A stretch of DNA of 7,386 nucleotides from an uncultured Veillonella sp. (GCA_937930265.1 CALGLI010000004.1:1-7386), one strand, 5' to 3'. Shown: positions 1-6,068, counted from the first letter of the stretch. The notes: generated by a model not told the origin, from the letters alone. Made by a program: numbers and translations.

Positions 1-437
1 ACAAAATCTGCTATCATCTCATCGACAATCACCTGAGCACCGCCACTAGTGACGATAATATCCCCAAAATGAGTACGATCAATACCAAGCCCCATTAAAG
101 AGCCCAGTACATCACGATGCGTCAACAGTCGGAATCGTGGATCCCAAGATACTTTCAACACCGCAATTTGTAAATCTACAGTGCCTTGAAAGTGTGGCTC
201 TACAAAGGCTACTCGAAGGCGCTCTGCCCCTTCATAGCCACCGCTGGAGATGATATGAATACCACCGAAATTCGCTTTTACTGCATCGGCAATGACAAGA
301 CCAGCAGGGGACATAAAGTCCGTCACCCGATACGGTCGGCCCGCCTGTACTTGCTCTGCCAAATCAATCATGCGTCGCGCTTCCTCGCCATTTCCTGATG
401 CTTCAAAATACCGAATTAACTTTTCTTTATTTTTCAC
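1..437 (-). CDS. ylmH: YlmH-family RNA-binding protein, N-terminal part (runs off the window edge)
   Basis: This is the first 145 codons of a gene that continues beyond position 1. The start is GTG at 437-435. AGGAAA lies at good spacing upstream, and an in-frame TAG sits four codons before the GTG, so no longer start is available. The translation fits the N-terminal domain of the YlmH family. It shows a 'GRPYRVTDFMSPA' stretch (about residues 33-45) and the hallmark 'LLTHRDVLGSLMGLGIDR' (residues 104-121), followed by FGDIIV. Family knowledge: YlmH proteins carry a C-terminal S4 RNA-binding domain, are encoded next to sepF and divIVA in Firmicutes, and have been linked to ribosome quality control and division. 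The S4 domain would lie outside this window, so it is not seen. The gene overlaps the end of proC by 11 nt, implying translational coupling. Confidence 0.88.
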   Translation of the reverse strand, partial: MKNKEKLIRYFEASGNGEEARRMIDLAEQVQAGRPYRVTDFMSPAGLVIADAVKANFGGIHIISSGGYEGAERLRVAFVEPHFQGTVDLQIAVLKVSWDPRFRLLTHRDVLGSLMGLGIDRTHFGDIIVTSGGAQVIVDEMIADF

Positions 438-1245
438 GTTGTTTTCCTATTTCATTTGACCGCTCATAACAAGCTAGGACACCTTCCATAATGGACGATC
501 GCAATCCTTCTTTTTCCATCGCTGCAATACCTGCTATGGTAGTCCCCCCTGGAGAGGTTACTTGATCCCGCAGTACACTGGGATGAGAGCCTGTTTCCAA
601 AGCAATTAAGCCCGAACCATACATGGTCTGTACCGCTGCTTGCAACGCCAACGACCTAGTGAGTCCAATCCGAACTCCTGCATTTGCCATAGCATCTAAA
701 ATGGTATACATGTAGCCTGGACCCGCTCCTGCTAAGGCGCCAATACGGTCTAAATCAGTTTCTGAACATACAACAGCTTCCCCTAATGCTTCAAAAATTC
801 GCAAGGCTTGCTCCCGCTCACCCGGTGTCACCTGTTCACTGCTGGCAATGGCTGTAAAACCAGCTTTCACCAGAATCGGCGTGTTCGGCATAGCCCGCAA
901 CCAATGCGCATGAGACGCAAAGGACTGCAATGTGTCCAAGGTCATACCTGCTGCAATGGAAATGCATAGCGTTCTCGGCTCAATCAGTGGACCTACCTCT
1001 TGCATAAGAGAGGGCAATACTTGAGGTTTTACGCCAAATACGATGGTTCTATACTCGTCAAAGGCAGGTATGGCATCACAATCCGTAAAGGCTGTCACAC
1101 CTAATGTGCGCTCTAATTCCGCCGCTTGTTCACTGCGACGCACCAATACATCTACTTCCTCAGGTCCCCAAACGCCTTGTTCCAAAGCCCCTTGTAAAAT
1201 AGCACTACCCATCGATCCTACGCCAATTAGTAGTATTTTTTGCAT
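427..1245 (-). CDS. proC: Pyrroline-5-carboxylate reductase
   Basis: A 272-residue protein of normal length for ProC. It catalyses the last step of proline synthesis, reducing 1-pyrroline-5-carboxylate to L-proline with NAD(P)H in the cytoplasm. The N-terminal Rossmann fold has the dinucleotide loop GVGSMG (residues 8-13). MPNTP (119-123) and AGAGPGY (172-178; usually a Ser/Gly-rich SGSGPAY-like stretch) mark the domain junction and substrate region. The family signature RDQVTSPGGTTIAGI falls at 226-240. The ATG is preceded by AGGAGG (around 1250-1256). It starts 16 nt after the sepF stop, and its last codons overlap the ylmH start, so it is an internal gene of the operon. No lesion is seen. 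Confidence 0.96.
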   Translation of the reverse strand: MQKILLIGVGSMGSAILQGALEQGVWGPEEVDVLVRRSEQAAELERTLGVTAFTDCDAIPAFDEYRTIVFGVKPQVLPSLMQEVGPLIEPRTLCISIAAGMTLDTLQSFASHAHWLRAMPNTPILVKAGFTAIASSEQVTPGEREQALRIFEALGEAVVCSETDLDRIGALAGAGPGYMYTILDAMANAGVRIGLTRSLALQAAVQTMYGSGLIALETGSHPSVLRDQVTSPGGTTIAGIAAMEKEGLRSSIMEGVLACYERSNEIGKQREK

Positions 1246-1261
1246 GGCTACCTCCTAATAG

Positions 1262-1765
1262 TTAGGCTTGTGGTTCTTTCCAAGCTAATTTATCAGATAT
1301 TTCGGTATAATCTTTGTCTGTATAATCTACCGTTACATTCACTGGTACGCAGATAAAAATATCTTTACCAATTTTTTCTAATTTACCATCTAAGGCAAAT
1401 GTAGCACCACTGACAAAATCCACAATGCGTGCTGCTTCATGAGGGTCAGTATTTTCAAAATTAATCACTACTGGACGCATATCGCGTAATTGATTTGCAA
1501 TGTGTTCAGAGTCTTCAAATGCTTTTGGCTCTACGATGACTACTTTCATACCACTAGAACGTTGTGCCACTGTATTATATCCTCCTGTTTTTGGATGTGC
1601 TGCTGATACTACAGGTCCATTACCACCAGCCACTGGTGCTGTTACCACTGGCTGTTGAGATTCTTCATCATATACATCATCTGGATAATCTTCATATTCG
1701 TATCCATCATCTTGATTACTGCCAAAAAAGTTTTTTACAGAATTCCAGCTGTCTTTCAGTGCCAT
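1262..1765 (-). CDS. sepF: Cell division protein SepF
   Basis: A 167-residue cytoplasmic protein. In other Firmicutes SepF tethers FtsZ to the membrane and helps assemble the septal ring. Three parts are visible. A short amphipathic N-terminal helix (MALKDSWNSVKNFFG, 1-15) is the expected membrane-binding segment. A flexible, strongly acidic Tyr/Asp/Glu-rich linker follows (about 18-37) and gives way to a Pro/Gly/Ala-rich stretch. The SepF core spans about residues 73-148, with VVINFENTD, AARIVDFVSGATFALDG and KIGKDIFICVP. The start used here is the second of two nearby ATGs. GGAGGA at 1773-1778 lies 7 nt from this ATG but only 1 nt from the upstream one at 1771, which would add just Met-Thr. 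The gene begins 14 nt after the yggS stop and shares its transcript. Confidence 0.95.
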   Translation of the reverse strand: MALKDSWNSVKNFFGSNQDDGYEYEDYPDDVYDEESQQPVVTAPVAGGNGPVVSAAHPKTGGYNTVAQRSSGMKVVIVEPKAFEDSEHIANQLRDMRPVVINFENTDPHEAARIVDFVSGATFALDGKLEKIGKDIFICVPVNVTVDYTDKDYTEISDKLAWKEPQA

Positions 1766-1772
1766 CGTCATT

Positions 1773-1778
1773 TCCTCC
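1773..1778 (-). promoter_or_regulatory. Shine-Dalgarno of sepF, decides the start
   Basis: GGAGGA on the minus strand lies 7 nt before the ATG at 1765-1763 and 1 nt before the alternative ATG at 1771-1769. The spacing makes the inner ATG the functional start. It directly follows the yggS stop codon. Confidence 0.8.
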
Positions 1779-1779
1779 G

Positions 1780-2469
1780 TTACTTATCATAGTGGCGTTC
1801 TCCAAATATTGCCGTTCCCACACGAACAATATTTGCACCCTCTTCAATCGCTACTTCAAAATCATGGGTCATCCCCATAGATATATATTCAATCTGCCCT
1901 TCATCGAAATGAAGTTTCATATCTTCAAATAAAGCATGTGCCACTCTAAAGATGGGGCGTGCCTCTTCTGGGTCATCAAAAAATGGTGCCATACACATAA
2001 GCCCCTTTACCCGTACATTGGGTAATGTTTTAGCATATTCCCGTACGGTGGGAAACTCTTCCACATCCATACCAGACTTGCTTTCTTCTCGTGCCACATT
2101 GACTTGCAGTAATACTTCTTGTATCAAACCTTCTCTAGCGGCAATGCGCTGAATTTCATCCAACAACTTAATACTATGGACTGAATGAATCAACGTGAAC
2201 TTCCCCACTACATTACGCACTTTATTGTTTTGCAATTGTCCAATCAAATGCCATTGTAGTTCTGGTCCCTGGTAGAGTTCCATTTTTTCTTTCGCTTCTT
2301 GTACACGATTCTCGCCCACGGTCCTTACACCTAGGTGAGCCACCTCTTGCACCGCCTCTACAGGATGATTCTTCGTCACCGCTACTAGGGTAACAGAATC
2401 GGTTCTTCCCACTCGTGCTTTCGCCGCTTCGATGCGCTCCTGCACTTCATGTAATGCTGTTGCTATCAT
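1780..2469 (-). CDS. yggS: YggS/PLPBP-family pyridoxal phosphate homeostasis protein
   Basis: A PLP-binding protein of about 229 residues with the fold-type III TIM barrel of the YggS/PROSC family. Family knowledge: it holds PLP and keeps free vitamin B6 and linked amino-acid pools in balance, with no firmly assigned catalysis. The Schiff-base lysine is K33 in VAVTK(N)HP. Other family blocks are GENRVQEA, WHLIGQLQNNKVRN, IHSVHS, LLQVNVAREESKSG, GLMCMAP, and the phosphate-binding end SMGMTHDFEVAI...IVRVGTAIFG. The chosen start is ATG 2469, with AAAGGA 9 nt upstream. An in-frame ATG at 2502 would add 11 residues, but it has no well-placed Shine-Dalgarno sequence and makes the protein longer than usual. 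The stop is 14 nt before the sepF start. Confidence 0.94.
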   Translation of the reverse strand: MIATALHEVQERIEAAKARVGRTDSVTLVAVTKNHPVEAVQEVAHLGVRTVGENRVQEAKEKMELYQGPELQWHLIGQLQNNKVRNVVGKFTLIHSVHSIKLLDEIQRIAAREGLIQEVLLQVNVAREESKSGMDVEEFPTVREYAKTLPNVRVKGLMCMAPFFDDPEEARPIFRVAHALFEDMKLHFDEGQIEYISMGMTHDFEVAIEEGANIVRVGTAIFGERHYDK

Positions 2470-2478
2470 ATATGTCAG

Positions 2479-2484
2479 TCCTTT
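2479..2484 (-). promoter_or_regulatory. Shine-Dalgarno of yggS
   Basis: AAAGGA on the minus strand, 9 nt before ATG 2469. It supports the shorter start over the in-frame ATG at 2502. Confidence 0.6.
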
Positions 2485-2543
2485 TTCGTCGTTACATTCC
2501 ACTCTGAAAGGTCTTTATAAAGAATTAATACTTTATCTTTCTT

Positions 2544-2572
2544 ATTATAAACGAAAGAATAAGAAAAGTACA
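2544..2572 (-). promoter_or_regulatory. Candidate promoter of the yggS-sepF-proC-ylmH operon
   Basis: On the minus strand a perfect -10 box TATAAT lies at 2549-2544. Seventeen nt upstream is TGTACT (2572-2567), which matches the -35 consensus at only 3 of 6 positions. A transcript would begin near 2537, leaving a leader of about 70 nt before yggS. The -35 and spacer lie inside one arm of the long inverted repeat, which would let DNA structure or a palindrome-binding protein affect initiation. The weak -35 keeps this tentative. Confidence 0.4.
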
Positions 2573-2620
2573 TAGAAAAAGCATGATTTCAAGCCTAGTT
2601 CTCTGTATTTTCTTATTCTT
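2555..2620. repeat. Long imperfect inverted repeat upstream of yggS
   Basis: Left arm 2555-2577 and right arm 2599-2620 pair over 21 bp, with one bulged G and one mismatch, around a 21-nt loop. The core of each arm is AAGAATAAGAAAA followed by TACA. The loop itself holds a small GC.TGA/TCA.GC stem. A third copy of the pairing sequence, CTTTCTTATT at 2537-2546, can also pair with the left arm, so two mutually exclusive hairpins are possible. The AT-rich stem and absence of a following T-run argue against a simple terminator. Confidence 0.75.
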
Positions 2621-2701
2621 AATTATCTATTATATATATTTGTCAAGTACTCCATATATGAGTGAAAGTATATACCCCCACACCGTCATCGTATGTGATG
2701 T

Positions 2702-2741
2702 CCACCGTTATCCTACAGTATACTATAGTGTCCTATGGTGG
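2702..2741. repeat. Imperfect palindrome downstream of pgeF
   Basis: CCACC at 2702-2706 pairs with GGTGG at 2737-2741. The centre, ACAGTATACTATAGTGT at 2715-2731, is a near-perfect palindrome around C2723, with one mismatched pair. The linkers between the inner and outer stems (8 and 5 nt) do not pair cleanly. It could be an RNA structure after pgeF or a DNA-binding site. Confidence 0.45.
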
Positions 2742-2787
2742 TGAACGTGACCTCCCTTAAGAGAAAGGAGTCTAAGACATCTGTATC

Positions 2788-3681
2788 CTAGGCTTGATCT
2801 CGCAAAACAGCGAACATCGCCATGCGCCCTGTACTCCCTTGATCTCGCCGATACGAGTAACATCCGTCCGTGGTCATCGTGTCAGTTGGTGATACCCACA
2901 CTTGATCCAATGGTACGCCCTTCTTCACCACACAGGCTACAAGGTATCCTTTCAAATCTACATGCGGTGTAGGTGTCGTCTGACCTACTCGTCGGATATA
3001 ACGCACCACCTCGTCCACCTGTGAAAGTTCTAAGTTGTGCATGTCCTCTCGGAATTGTTCACCAATCTCTTCACTCACCTCGAAGGAGTCCGCCCCAATG
3101 GAAGGACCGATAAACAAGTAACAGTCCGAGGGCATCGTTCCGTACGCATCGTGCATACTGTCCATGGTCCGTTCCACAATGTGAGCGATGGCACCGCGCC
3201 AACCTGCATGAACCACCGCCACCGCATGATGGGTGGCATCATAGATGAGCACAGGCACACAGTCCGCCACAAGCAACAAGAGAGGCACATTCACTAAGTT
3301 TGTATGGATGGCATCACTATCTGGGATACTGTCGTCCCAGCTGAAAGCACCTCGACCCACAAGCTCTTCCGTCACCCTCGTCACGCCTATCCCATGCACT
3401 TGCTCACCACAAGTCAAATGATTCGGATCCACACCTAACACCTGTGCTAAACGTTTGCGGTTCTCTGCCACCGCCTCTGCATCATCACCGACATGAAGAC
3501 CCATATTAAAACTAGCAAAGTTACCTTCACTGACACCACCATGACGATAGGTCACACCATGAGTGAGGGGGAAGTGGTCTAGCAGAAGGGAATATTCGTA
3601 GGTGATGGGGGTGGAATGGTTTTGGGAGATGGAAGATTGGCGGAGAGTGGAGGAAGGGTGGAGTATTTGCGTTTTGTTCAT
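2788..3681 (-). CDS. pgeF: Laccase-domain (YfiH/PgeF, DUF152) purine nucleoside phosphorylase-like protein
   Basis: A 297-residue cytoplasmic protein of the former 'multicopper polyphenol oxidase' family. Members are now known to act on purine nucleosides (phosphorolysis and adenosine deamination) and, in E. coli, to limit misincorporation in peptidoglycan. The zinc and catalytic set is complete: H96 in CGEQVHG, C141 in VADCVPVLIYD and H158 in VVHAGWRGA. FASFNMGLHVGDD (55-67) and the C-terminal SYRRDQGSTGR (276-286) are also typical. An N-terminal extension of about 25 polar residues precedes the conserved domain. The ATG is supported by AAAGGAGG (3687-3694) five nt upstream. This gene is the most GC-rich stretch of the window and marks the last housekeeping gene before the AT-rich accessory region. 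Confidence 0.93.
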   Translation of the reverse strand: MNKTQILHPSSTLRQSSISQNHSTPITYEYSLLLDHFPLTHGVTYRHGGVSEGNFASFNMGLHVGDDAEAVAENRKRLAQVLGVDPNHLTCGEQVHGIGVTRVTEELVGRGAFSWDDSIPDSDAIHTNLVNVPLLLLVADCVPVLIYDATHHAVAVVHAGWRGAIAHIVERTMDSMHDAYGTMPSDCYLFIGPSIGADSFEVSEEIGEQFREDMHNLELSQVDEVVRYIRRVGQTTPTPHVDLKGYLVACVVKKGVPLDQVWVSPTDTMTTDGCYSYRRDQGSTGRMAMFAVLRDQA

Positions 3682-3702
3682 TTGTGCCTCCTTTGGGTTG
3701 GT

Positions 3703-3731
3703 AGAATACTGTGTAAGGTATGAATTGTTAG
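3703..3731 (-). promoter_or_regulatory. Candidate promoter of pgeF
   Basis: On the minus strand CTAACA (3731-3726, 4 of 6 to consensus) and TATTCT (3708-3703, 4 of 6) are separated by 17 nt and lie just upstream of the pgeF ribosome binding site. The -35 overlaps the stop codon of the decayed exported-protein copy. The match is weak, but no better promoter is visible in this gap. Confidence 0.3.
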
Positions 3732-3971
3732 GATCTAATAACTCTAATCTTAGTTACCTTTTCTCCGTCATTTTCAAGATCGTTGTGGTAAATACATCGC
3801 TCTTTCAGATGGACTGTTTGTTTCTGTTACTATGGTATGTACTCCAAACTCATTCCAAGATTTTTCAATCTTCTTCCATGTCTTAGATAACCAGCTTGCT
3901 TCTACATGGATCGATGCGAAGATAGTAGCACTGAATAGCGCTAGTAAAATAGATGTAGTTAGTTTTTTCAT
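3728..3971 (-). pseudogene. Truncated, internally deleted copy of the neighbouring exported-protein gene
   Basis: The reading frame starts at ATG 3971 (AGAGGTG upstream) and encodes 65 residues before TGA at 3776-3774. Residues 1-41 closely match the intact neighbour at 3999-4628: signal peptide, then SWLSKTWKKIEKSWNE. The linker diverges, but both copies meet again at LPQRS. In a shifted frame just after this point the sequence reads LENDGEKVTKIRVIRS and stops at 3730-3728. This corresponds to the neighbour's C-terminus, FDNDGERVTKIHLHSH. So about 128 internal codons are missing and the scrap that remains is out of frame. The surviving product would be a signal peptide plus a short basic/aromatic segment, with none of the folded domain. 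A functional secreted micropeptide is possible but not the simplest reading. The preceding gene's stop is only 28 nt upstream, so the two are co-transcribed. Confidence 0.85.
3849..3971 (-). repeat. Direct repeat, copy 2 (5' end of truncated copy)
   Basis: This 123-nt segment, encoding the first 41 codons, is a close copy of 4506-4628 in the same orientation and frame, about 657 nt away. Differences are scattered point substitutions without gaps, which points to tandem gene duplication followed by divergence. Confidence 0.85.
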
Positions 3972-3980
3972 AAAAGCACC

Positions 3981-4007
3981 TCTCATTAGAAATATATATT
4001 AATGAGA
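3981..4007. repeat. Perfect 8-bp inverted repeat between the two paralogues
   Basis: TCTCATTA (3981-3988) and TAATGAGA (4000-4007) flank an 11-nt AT-rich loop. In the minus-strand transcript the hairpin spans the stop codon of the full-length gene and reaches the first bases of the AGAGGTG Shine-Dalgarno of the truncated copy. It could hinder translation of the latter. There is no T-run, so it is not called a terminator. Confidence 0.55.
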
Positions 4008-4628
4008 ATGCAGATGAATTTTCGTTACTCTTTCACCATCATTATCAAAATAAATACCTGAAATATAGTCTGAGTTCCACATGAACGCACCATAAAACCA
4101 CGCATTATTGTCAAAAATATATGTTGATCGACCATAGGCATTATACACCTGTTCTAGCGTGTCACCTACTGCAATCCCACGATGAGTCGTAGCATCTCGA
4201 TTCGTAATCTCAATATAATCTACCACATTACCATCATAATAGTCGCCTTTTGTAAACGACATAGCAAATCTTACACCACCATATCTCATACCATGATTAA
4301 TTTCAGTAGGTTCACCAAGACTATTTCTTACTTGTCTGAAAGTAGATCCCATAGGAACCCCCAGCACCTGATATTCAATCCCCTCTAATGATTGACCTAC
4401 AACTTGATGAAGACCAAAGTTTCTTTGATACTCCGACCGTTGTGGCAACCGAATCGTACTAGAAGATGTACTACTTGTTCCAGTAGAATTACTTTGCTTA
4501 CCCGCTTCATTCCAAGATTTTTCAATCTTTTTCCAAGACTTAGACAGCCAACTCGCTTCTACATGGGTTGGTGCGAAGATGGTGGCTCTGAAAAGTGCTA
4601 GTAAAATAGATGTGGTTAGTTTTTTCAT
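3999..4628 (-). CDS. Exported protein with two BamE/BLIP-like half repeats, function unknown
   Basis: A 209-residue protein with an N-terminal signal sequence: MKK, a hydrophobic stretch at 5-19, then THVEA with likely signal peptidase I cleavage near residue 25. There is no lipobox cysteine. A basic-aromatic segment (SWLSKSWKKIEKSWNE, 26-41) and a Ser/Thr-rich linker (45-58) follow. Two related half repeats come next: GVPMGSTFRQV..SLG (90-105) and GIAVGDTLEQV..AYG (151-166). The pattern G...G.T..QV.N..G followed by beta-rich stretches resembles SmpA/BamE or BLIP-like domains; this is inferred from pattern, not from a profile search. AGGAG lies five nt before the ATG. An Arg at position 14 interrupts the hydrophobic core of the signal peptide; the truncated copy has Ser there. 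The 5' end overlaps the read-through tail of abiEii by 89 nt. Substrate or partner unknown. Confidence 0.8.
   Translation of the reverse strand: MKKLTTSILLALFRATIFAPTHVEASWLSKSWKKIEKSWNEAGKQSNSTGTSSTSSSTIRLPQRSEYQRNFGLHQVVGQSLEGIEYQVLGVPMGSTFRQVRNSLGEPTEINHGMRYGGVRFAMSFTKGDYYDGNVVDYIEITNRDATTHRGIAVGDTLEQVYNAYGRSTYIFDNNAWFYGAFMWNSDYISGIYFDNDGERVTKIHLHSH
4506..4628 (-). repeat. Direct repeat, copy 1 (5' end of full-length exported-protein gene)
   Basis: Partner of 3849-3971. Both encode the signal peptide and the SWLSK.WKKIEKSWNE segment. The upstream Shine-Dalgarno regions are not obviously part of the repeat. Confidence 0.85.
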
Positions 4629-5505
4629 GCTCTCTCCTACAATCTATGAACTTAATATATGCTTCATGATTTATATATTTTTTGAAAATATTCTTAATCG
4701 CTAAGCATATTTCCTCAAACTTAATACCTTCCGCATAGCTAAATTTTTTAGAATAATTATCCCATCGTTGCCGCATAATATCACTAAGTTCTATTATTTC
4801 AATAACGTGATTAAACTCTTTTATCCTATTGTATGTACCTCTCTTTTCAGCAGTTTCTCTTAAAGCCATTTCTAATGTAGATATTTCTACATTTTTACTC
4901 TCTAACTTAGTTAGGATAAAAATATCATAATAATCTCTAAGCCTAGTATTTTGATCGCCTCTTACTATGACTGTTTCTAACTTTTCCGCAAGAATTGTAG
5001 ACAAATTATACGCTAATATATTAATACTTCTTTCTTCTAGCATAAGATTATACCTATATTCAATCTCTTTTGGTGTAATCTTATCTCCTGTGGTTATATC
5101 CAATTTTAATGGTACCGCCATTTTATCGTAATTACCAATTAATGATATCCTATACCCTACATATTCATCTTTTTCTCTAATTTCTTCTATACCACCTCTA
5201 TCAAAAGTTATTTTATCTTTCAATGGTATCGCTATAATATCATCAATCATTTCTATAATTCTCTCTTCGTTTAATGGATATCCTTTTATAGTTGCATCCA
5301 TATCCATAGTAGATCTAATATCCACTCCAATCATAGATGCAATGAGAAATCCGCCTTTGAGGATATAGTTATCTTTGTACTTACTTCATGAGATTCGCTC
5401 TAAAAAACGTTCTAACATATAATTTTGTAAAAGTATTTGGGCCGATATATTCTTCTTCTTTGAAATCTTTTTGATAAGACTTTTGAGCTGCATAGAATTT
5501 TTCAT
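4540..5505 (-). pseudogene. abiEii: AbiEii-type nucleotidyltransferase toxin, broken by an in-frame stop
   Basis: Reading from ATG 5505 (AGAGGTG upstream) the frame encodes an AbiEii/DUF1814-type nucleotidyltransferase. This is the toxin of type IV toxin-antitoxin/abortive infection systems, which transfer nucleotides to cellular targets. Codon 40 is TGA (5388-5386), with the protein resuming directly as SKYKDNYILKGGFL. The catalytic elements are otherwise present: GG at 51-52, the DMD pair D68/D70 in STMDMDATI, and downstream AEKLETV...NTRLRDYYDIF (about 173-196). Because the GG motif lies after the stop but before the next usable ATG (Met58, position 5334), neither fragment should be an active enzyme. 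The 3' end also looks altered. The conserved part seems to finish near IKNIFKKYI (about residue 278), but the frame runs on to 4540, 89 nt into the exported-protein gene. The start overlaps abiEi by ATGA. Confidence 0.88.
4670..4697 (-). promoter_or_regulatory. Candidate promoter of the exported-protein gene
   Basis: On the minus strand TTAAGA (4697-4692, 4 of 6) and TATAAA (4675-4670, 5 of 6) lie 16 nt apart, inside the 3' end of the abiEii frame and about 40 nt before the ATG at 4628. The region is very AT-rich, so chance matches are likely. Confidence 0.3.
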
Positions 5506-6068
5506 AATAACACCTCTAAATAAGAATAGAGTTTTGTTTCTACTTTCAACAGTTTTGCAAATTCAGAAAGTAAGAGAATATTTATTTCAGTTCTTTTGGT
5601 ATATCGTTTAAATGCTTCTGTAATAATTTGAATATCTGTATGATGTTTTGCTTGTAATATTTCACATAAGGTCCTCTCTACAGAGTACCCCCTTACTGTA
5701 TTGCCACTGGGCGTTACTAATTCAGTTATACCAATATCATATAATGATGATCGTATCCCCGCACATGAGATTCCATCAGACTTTGGATTTGTTAAATTAT
5801 AGCCATAAGGAAACGCCATATTGAATCGTATCGGTGTTCTATCAGTTAAATCGGTTAAATATAACACTGTATCCAACGAATAAATCCCACGTTTATATCG
5901 ACTTTGCAAGACAACAAATTCATCTTCCCATACTCCCGGTAATGTATATACCCCTCTCGAAGCACGCTCTATGCGTCCTTGTTTCACCAAATATTGCAAA
6001 CTACCACGAGGAATACCTTCTTTTACAACCATCGCAGTCGTCACTTGTCCATTATTATACGTTGCCAT
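5502..6068 (-). CDS. abiEi: AbiEi-type antitoxin/transcriptional repressor, start codon apparently lost
   Basis: A protein of 188 residues from the only canonical start (ATG 6068). It matches the AbiEi antitoxin family: an N-terminal winged helix-turn-helix (VTTAMVVKEGIPRGSLQYLVKQ, then GRIERASRGVYTLPG, about 9-46) that autorepresses the operon, and a C-terminal domain that neutralises AbiEii. GYSVERTLCEIL (about 122-133) is typical of the family. ATG 6068 has no Shine-Dalgarno sequence. A strong one (AAGGAGGG, core 6103-6107) instead sits 7 nt before an in-frame ATC at 6095-6093. This opens DHSKRILE, the beginning normally seen in AbiEi proteins. So the natural start was probably at 6095 and changed from ATG, or a rare ATC start is used. 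The stop TGA overlaps the abiEii ATG (5502-5505). Confidence 0.85.
   Translation of the reverse strand: MATYNNGQVTTAMVVKEGIPRGSLQYLVKQGRIERASRGVYTLPGVWEDEFVVLQSRYKRGIYSLDTVLYLTDLTDRTPIRFNMAFPYGYNLTNPKSDGISCAGIRSSLYDIGITELVTPSGNTVRGYSVERTLCEILQAKHHTDIQIITEAFKRYTKRTEINILLLSEFAKLLKVETKLYSYLEVLL

Larger units (their letters stand above)
2470..2787. other. Palindrome-rich intergenic region between pgeF and yggS
   Basis: About 318 nt without a convincing gene. It becomes strongly AT-rich toward yggS. From the pgeF side it holds a bulged GACTCCTT-type hairpin (about 2749-2772), an imperfect palindrome (2702-2741), a lone TTGACA hexamer (minus strand, 2646-2641) without a well-spaced -10, a long inverted repeat (2555-2620), a TATAAT hexamer (2549-2544), and a small ATAAAG/CTTTAT hairpin (2517-2522 with 2531-2536). 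No hairpin is followed by a U-run, so no intrinsic terminator is called. Transcription from pgeF may read through into yggS. Confidence 0.6.

Noticed and set aside
1043..1258. Plus-strand open frames opposite proC, sepF, yggS and pgeF
   Set aside because: They lie antisense to well-supported conserved genes, lack ribosome binding sites and have no recognisable protein features.
2641..2646. Minus-strand TTGACA as the -35 of a strong promoter
   Set aside because: No acceptable -10 lies 16-18 nt downstream (17-nt spacing gives ATTAAG), and the nearby TATAAT is only 6 nt away.
2630..2689. A 19-codon minus-strand frame (MTVWGYILSLIYGVLDKYI) with a hydrophobic middle, in the pgeF-yggS gap
   Set aside because: It has no well-placed Shine-Dalgarno sequence (nearest GGTGG is about 12 nt away) and nothing else supports coding. 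Such short hydrophobic frames are common by chance in AT-rich DNA.
2749..2772. Bulged hairpin after pgeF as an intrinsic terminator
   Set aside because: The stem has two bulges and the minus-strand sequence after it (CACGTTCACC...) has no U-run.
5386..5388. TGA in abiEii as selenocysteine, tryptophan or programmed readthrough
   Set aside because: The flanking residues do not match a selenoprotein site, no adjacent stem-loop stands out, TGA ends the neighbouring abiEi and the truncated paralogue, and other genes nearby are also broken. A nonsense mutation is simpler.
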